Assembly: GCF_003201875.1 (NCBI RefSeq)
Contig: NZ_QJKD01000004.1
Coordinates: 330,012 to 394,011 of the forward strand
Length of the DNA stretch: 64,000 bases
Direction: 5' to 3'
Origin: Hungatella effluvii
Lineage (GTDB): Bacteria; Bacillota; Clostridia; Lachnospirales; Lachnospiraceae
Shown here in pieces: positions 63,201 to 64,000 of this stretch; position 1 is the stretch's first letter; the number at the start of each line of letters is the position of its first letter. Both the position numbers and the translations under genes were made by a program. Under the pieces are notes generated by a model. It was not told the DNA's origin, ran no database searches, and was given only the letters and a program-made list of their open reading frames with translations.

Positions 63201-64000
63201 GATTAACAATTATACCGTGACGTATTTTGTAGATGGAGAGCAGACCGGAGAAACAGAAACCTACCAGTATAATCAGGAAGTCACTGTAAAAGCGGACGCA
63301 GAAAGAGAAGGCTATACCTTTAGCGGCTGGAGCAGTGAAGATGTGAAAGAGAACTTTATTCAGAAACTGCTTTCAAACTCCATAGCGGGCAGGACGTTCC
63401 GTATGCCAGCAAAGGATGTTGAGATAGAAGGAAGCTTTGACATCAACAGCTACAAAGTAACGTATAAGGTAGATGGAAAGCCGGTTGGAGAGGTGGAAAC
63501 GTATAATTACGGAACGCTGGTAACGGTAAGGCAGAGCCCGGAGAAAGAAGGTTATACATTTAGTGGCTGGAGCCGTACGGAAGCATTTGAGATGCCAGCG
63601 AGAGACGTAGTGATTGAAGGCTCTTATAAGATCAACAGCTATACCGTAACGTATAAGGTAGACGGAGAGCAGTATGGAGAGACGGAGACCTACGAGTATG
63701 GTGCGGCGGTAACGCTGAGGGAAAAGCCATCCAGGGAAGGCTACACATTCAAGGGATGGAGTTATGAGAATGGATTTAAGATGCCGGCTGAAGACGTCGT
63801 GATTGAAGGTTCTTATCAGATCAACAGCTATACAGTAACGTATAAGGTAGATGGACAGCAGTATGGAGAGCCGGAAGTATATAAGTATAACGAATTAGTC
63901 CGGTTGAAATCCGAGCCGACAAAGGAAGGTTATACATTTAGCCACTGGAATTACGGTGAAGATTTCCTGATGCCTGCAAAAGATGTTGAGATCGAAGGAA
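54286..64000 (+). CDS. Giant secreted adhesin-like protein with InlB-type repeats (partial)
   Basis: The frame is open from the ATG at 54286 (after GAGAGGGG) to the window edge: 3238 codons, no stop. Domains in order: signal peptide (1-42, ending SWADVAAAF); a globular start; residues 165-405, Gly/Asn/Asp-rich with recurring VQNPD units and a Ser-Gly segment; residues 425-625, Asp/Lys/Ala-rich; a beta region to 950; InlB-type repeats near 1025-1120 and 1228-1307 (GYEFVGWHGE, GYEFLGWDTD); two MucBP-like domains (1313-1460); and from 1538 an array of 63-residue modules ending in MPA-x-DVVIEG-type text. Modules 4 and 9 of each unit are longer (79-80 residues) with an extra IAG-x-TFRMPA segment. 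Such proteins are cell-wall adhesins; no anchor motif can be seen because the end lies outside. Confidence 0.9.
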   Translation, partial: MKGLKKKLKRGLAGFLSFVLTMTSFNMVSWADVAAAFEKENATFVMSGEDLRDSAQAAIDNGDEFNFEDLGVDTSDRSLAKEYQRLFETGSVFEFAPAYDMDEEEYADGAELRMFIRINGDPEGYQITGDEDIIFLYINDSDARVTFRSRIDGYTTQKVTVKGNSTLLDAEAPTAPVGGEGNGNGGAGGAGTNGAAGGEVQNPDENAGGENGTVDGTVQNPDGNAADGSVENPDSNAADGNGTTSGEVQNPDANVDGEIDGEGAANGEVQNPDAGLDGENGNAADGVQNPDANVSDGNGTNDGTVQNPDANADGENTDHSNTNTGKEEQVQKPEDHTGTNGGAQNSDTNKTEDGGKAEAGNSESGASNGGAASDGGASNGGASDSGSSNSGASDSGSSDSGSDQGDSLVSAATLNRHYTHILTTAVNGDAGSKESDKVSSDEGKEDEKKDTANANAKDEGQSDKTDQADSVDQADKVDAADKTDKADNADNAETSDKHDSEDVNSNTDTEDGSNSGNADKGAVVTPDNGENQNPSEDKADDQGEVSKPDEGQGDAVIDDISDKDNADKDNADKNAAEDNKADDTTVDGKDHAANGEDGKKNDSLVVDPEADEKEEVSKTGTTSGKTYGQVVLDESYYAKAYVTTLNKLHIDVSKEGYAVTYAVTPVGTATVKGAKNVEEGKDLTFTVKPQVGYVIDHVTVNGETLEAVEDDEATDSNADTGVKRFVVPEIVEEQEIVVVMAEIGEHPEFNFSKTLGDVVVSLHAEEGILPAGTVAKVTEVTEKVEEAVKEKTAEETGEDTSANTVLAYDIKLFVENEAGELKALDNSWSENGYVEVTFAGKAIEEKSAEAEKVEITHIDTGDVDATSESVEKVSVEEVEKVESVSDAVDVTDNNSIEMIAFEAEHFSIYAIYFTSGSMAAKIRTMSIDGKSIGNNNYVGDWWNRFTLTTSGLMISNIAQDIKDNESEAFKSYKFVKATIGNQYDGESVLRIRQQSNKKYKLEYSTGNIWQSFNSNEDLYFWFEPITITVTFDPNEDYGGTGEPFTVTVGDEGKIITPDNPFANKNGYEFVGWHGEKSGHHDGTGMLQQTFIEGVQYPPNIDNKTNTITSDITLYATWLNKKGTDGQEAKFFIRTDGKAPFEPNGYGASDYYPSTTQTQLIGTLRNKTEINNNPEMVTANILKEPSGTAIAAAAQKAGKSFNPDTQKVLWYVIKDQGDWHVDGIVVDKNTYSVRYWPNGGNENVPPTQNYSEGTTVRVNYNNIPTRIGYEFLGWDTDKESTSPRYVSNGTNNSFVIKDANVDLYAIWKPKDGIPFTVEHYTQQLDKSYPQKATEIATKYSTTGTIVKDDDYKKTIPGFTYASGIEDNITEAEVQGDGSTVLKLYYTRNTDTPYTIEHYQQSVDNPEEYELVETDTETGLGVTGEKATFTPKDYTNDGFEYNAALTTPADKTITGDGKLVVKLYYDRKSYSVKYEYTGNVPDGVSSLPQAKTYRVGEDVTIAADAAAKGYSFSGWKINGNDAEMFKMPAHDIKITGSFGVNSYTVTYKVDNSTYGVVETYQYGENVSLREKPVKEGYSFKGWSRDSGFTMPAENVVIEGHFEINKYTVRYEVDGVLYGEEESYDFGEMVEIRDEPTKDGYTFSHWSRKEAFSMPANDVVINGKFSINSYKVTYKVDGVLYGGTETHEYGSAVTLRAEPKTEGYTFSGWNRENNFTMPAEDVVIEGNFKINSYTVTYKVDGEISGEAETYEYGAVVTLREEPTKEGYTFSHWSRESGFTMPAENIVVEGHFEINSYTVTYKVDDQLYGKVDTYKFGEDVTLRDVPTKEGYTFSGWSETSGFKMPAKDVEIKGNFSINDYMVTYKVDGKVIDEKKHQYNEEVTVRADETKEGYTFGGWSSEDVRQSFIQRLLSSSIAGKTFRMPAKNVVIEGHFAVNSYTVTYKVDGEQSGEIETYEYGKLVTIREDLEKEGHKFSGWNLKEDFTMPAEDVVIVGSFTANEYTVTYWVDGTPYEAVETYLYGTAVKLKEAPKKEGYTFSGWNRKEDFTMPAENVVINGSFSINSYKVSYEVDGSAYGKEETYEYGSSVTLQKEPEKEGYTFSKWDHEDGFAMPAHDVVIKGSFEINSYKVTYKVDGEQAGEAETYEFNAPVTLRKAPEKEGYTFDGWSYDTGFNMPAKDVVIEGSFTINNYTVTYFVDGEQTGETETYQYNQEVTVKADAEREGYTFSGWSSEDVKENFIQKLLSNSIAGRTFRMPAKDVEIEGSFDINSYKVTYKVDGKPVGEVETYNYGTLVTVRQSPEKEGYTFSGWSRTEAFEMPARDVVIEGSYKINSYTVTYKVDGEQYGETETYEYGAAVTLREKPSREGYTFKGWSYENGFKMPAEDVVIEGSYQINSYTVTYKVDGQQYGEPEVYKYNELVRLKSEPTKEGYTFSHWNYGEDFLMPAKDVEIEGNFGINSYTVTYKVDGVQYGDTETHEYGSAVTLRAEPKTEGYTFSGWNRENNFTMPAEDVVIEGNFKINSYTVTYKVDGEISGEAETYEYGAVVTLREEPAKEGYTFSHWSRESGFTMPAENIVVEGHFEINSYTVTYKVDDQLYGKVDTYKFGEDVTLRDVPTKEGYTFSGWSETSGFKMPAKDVEIKGNFSINDYMVTYKVDGKVIDEKKHQYNEEVTVRADETKEGYTFGGWSSEDVRQSFIQRLLSSSIAGKTFRMPAKNVVIEGHFAVNSYTVTYKVDGEQSGEIETYEYGKLVTIREDLEKEGHKFSGWNLKEDFTMPAEDVVIVGSFTANEYTVTYWVDGTPYEAVETYLYGTAVKLKEAPKKEGYTFSGWNRKEDFTMPAENVVINGSFSINSYKVSYEVDGSAYGKEETYEYGSSVTLQKEPEKEGYTFSKWDHEDGFAMPAHDVVIKGSFEINSYKVTYKVDGEQAGEAETYEFNAPVTLRKAPEKEGYTFDGWSYDTGFNMPAKDVVIEGSFTINNYTVTYFVDGEQTGETETYQYNQEVTVKADAEREGYTFSGWSSEDVKENFIQKLLSNSIAGRTFRMPAKDVEIEGSFDINSYKVTYKVDGKPVGEVETYNYGTLVTVRQSPEKEGYTFSGWSRTEAFEMPARDVVIEGSYKINSYTVTYKVDGEQYGETETYEYGAAVTLREKPSREGYTFKGWSYENGFKMPAEDVVIEGSYQINSYTVTYKVDGQQYGEPEVYKYNELVRLKSEPTKEGYTFSHWNYGEDFLMPAKDVEIEG
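59325..61691 (+). repeat. 2367-bp tandem unit, copy 1
   Basis: This stretch reappears 2367 bp downstream with only two differences found by direct comparison of the parts I checked: 59349 T against 61716 C (silent) and 59563 A against 61930 G (Thr to Ala). 2367 bp is 789 codons, i.e. twelve modules (ten of 189 bp plus 237 and 240 bp). Left of 59325 similarity drops to ordinary module level. Confidence 0.93.
61692..64000 (+). repeat. 2367-bp tandem unit, copy 2 (runs off the window)
   Basis: The second copy is followed to the window edge (2309 of 2367 bp) and is still identical to copy 1 at the last base. The unit may be repeated again beyond the window. Confidence 0.93.

Larger units (their letters stand above)
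58897..64000 (+). repeat. Array of 63-residue (189-bp) InlB-type modules
   Basis: Module starts can be followed at 58897, 59086, 59275, 59464, 59653, 59842, 60079, 60268, 60457, 60646, 60835, 61075, 61264, 61453, 61642 and onward. Spacing is 189 bp except 237 bp (59842 to 60079) and 240 bp (60835 to 61075). Each module starts INSYTVTYKVDG-like and has a central KEGYTFSGW. In total 26 modules, the last one incomplete, lie in the window. Confidence 0.9.

Noticed and set aside
58897..64000. Regularly spaced repeats that could suggest a CRISPR array
   Set aside because: The period is 189 bp, the repeats are coding and diverged, and there are no cas genes.
1..64000. tRNA or rRNA genes
   Set aside because: No cloverleaf with a TTCGA-type arm and CCA-side stem, and no rRNA sequence, was recognised by eye; a covariance search could still find one.

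Overview
The window looks like a chromosomal piece of a gut-type Lachnospiraceae (Clostridium cluster XIVa, in the broad neighbourhood of Clostridium/Enterocloster/Hungatella). This is an inference from gene content: lipoprotein-type solute-binding proteins, strong AGGAGG ribosome binding sites, a YesL/DUF624 protein, DUF1667, PF06541 (CmpB) membrane proteins, a reverse rubrerythrin and an InlB-repeat giant adhesin. No rRNA or tRNA gene was seen, so the species is not fixed. Most genes are ordinary, tightly packed housekeeping and transport genes; the last 10 kb is different in composition and architecture.

Layout. 0.1-5.5 kb: a small lipoprotein, a 290-bp inverted-repeat element flanked by an 8-bp direct repeat (MITE-like), a YbiT-type ABC-F protein with one degenerate ATP site, a CmpB-family membrane protein. 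4.4-10.3 kb: a pectin-fragment unit with a GH105 hydrolase divergent from a three-gene sugar ABC importer and a LacI repressor, with two LacI-like palindromes in the divergent gap. 10.4-12.3 kb: MarR regulator plus MATE exporter. 12.3-15.8 kb: cobalt ECF transporter split in two, cbiQ-cbiO and then a cobalamin riboswitch followed by cbiM-cbiN. 15.9-25.7 kb: AraC/GyrI regulator, lipoprotein, exonuclease III, Uup-type ABC-F, a GH13-like protein that has lost its catalytic residues, luxS, a Ca-type P-ATPase.

26.1-42.8 kb: a peptide/oligopeptide importer (oppBC-A-DF order), then a glycerol phosphate module: glycerol kinase, an FAD/[2Fe-2S] glycerol-3-phosphate dehydrogenase-like protein, a GlpB-like flavoprotein, DUF1667, YesL, and a ugpBAE-Q set for uptake and cytoplasmic cleavage of glycerophosphodiesters. 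UgpBAE would import the diester, UgpQ would release glycerol-3-phosphate, GlpK would feed in free glycerol, and the flavoproteins would oxidise glycerol-3-phosphate to dihydroxyacetone phosphate. The leaders of glpK and the dehydrogenase genes share a terminator-type structure that recurs upstream of a cation/proton antiporter at 43 kb and, more weakly, upstream of ugpB. A fumarylacetoacetate-hydrolase-family gene lies between.

43.0-53.1 kb: CPA2 antiporter with a long charged tail, an 837-residue secreted protein with DxDGDxxxE calcium-loop repeats, a small conserved protein, an oxidative-stress cluster (rubrerythrin, reverse rubrerythrin, PerR) with PerR-box-like palindromes, a LysR regulator translationally coupled to a PHP phosphatase, and phosphopentomutase.

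53.2-64.0 kb: a two-gene unit made of a 297-residue protein with an internal duplication and a giant secreted repeat protein whose frame is open from 54286 to the window edge (more than 3238 codons). Its C-terminal part is an array of 63-residue (189-bp) InlB-type modules, and twelve of them form a 2367-bp unit that is repeated almost perfectly in tandem. The second copy runs off the window. This locus, with five GGTTAC half-sites in front of it, is the most unusual part of the window.
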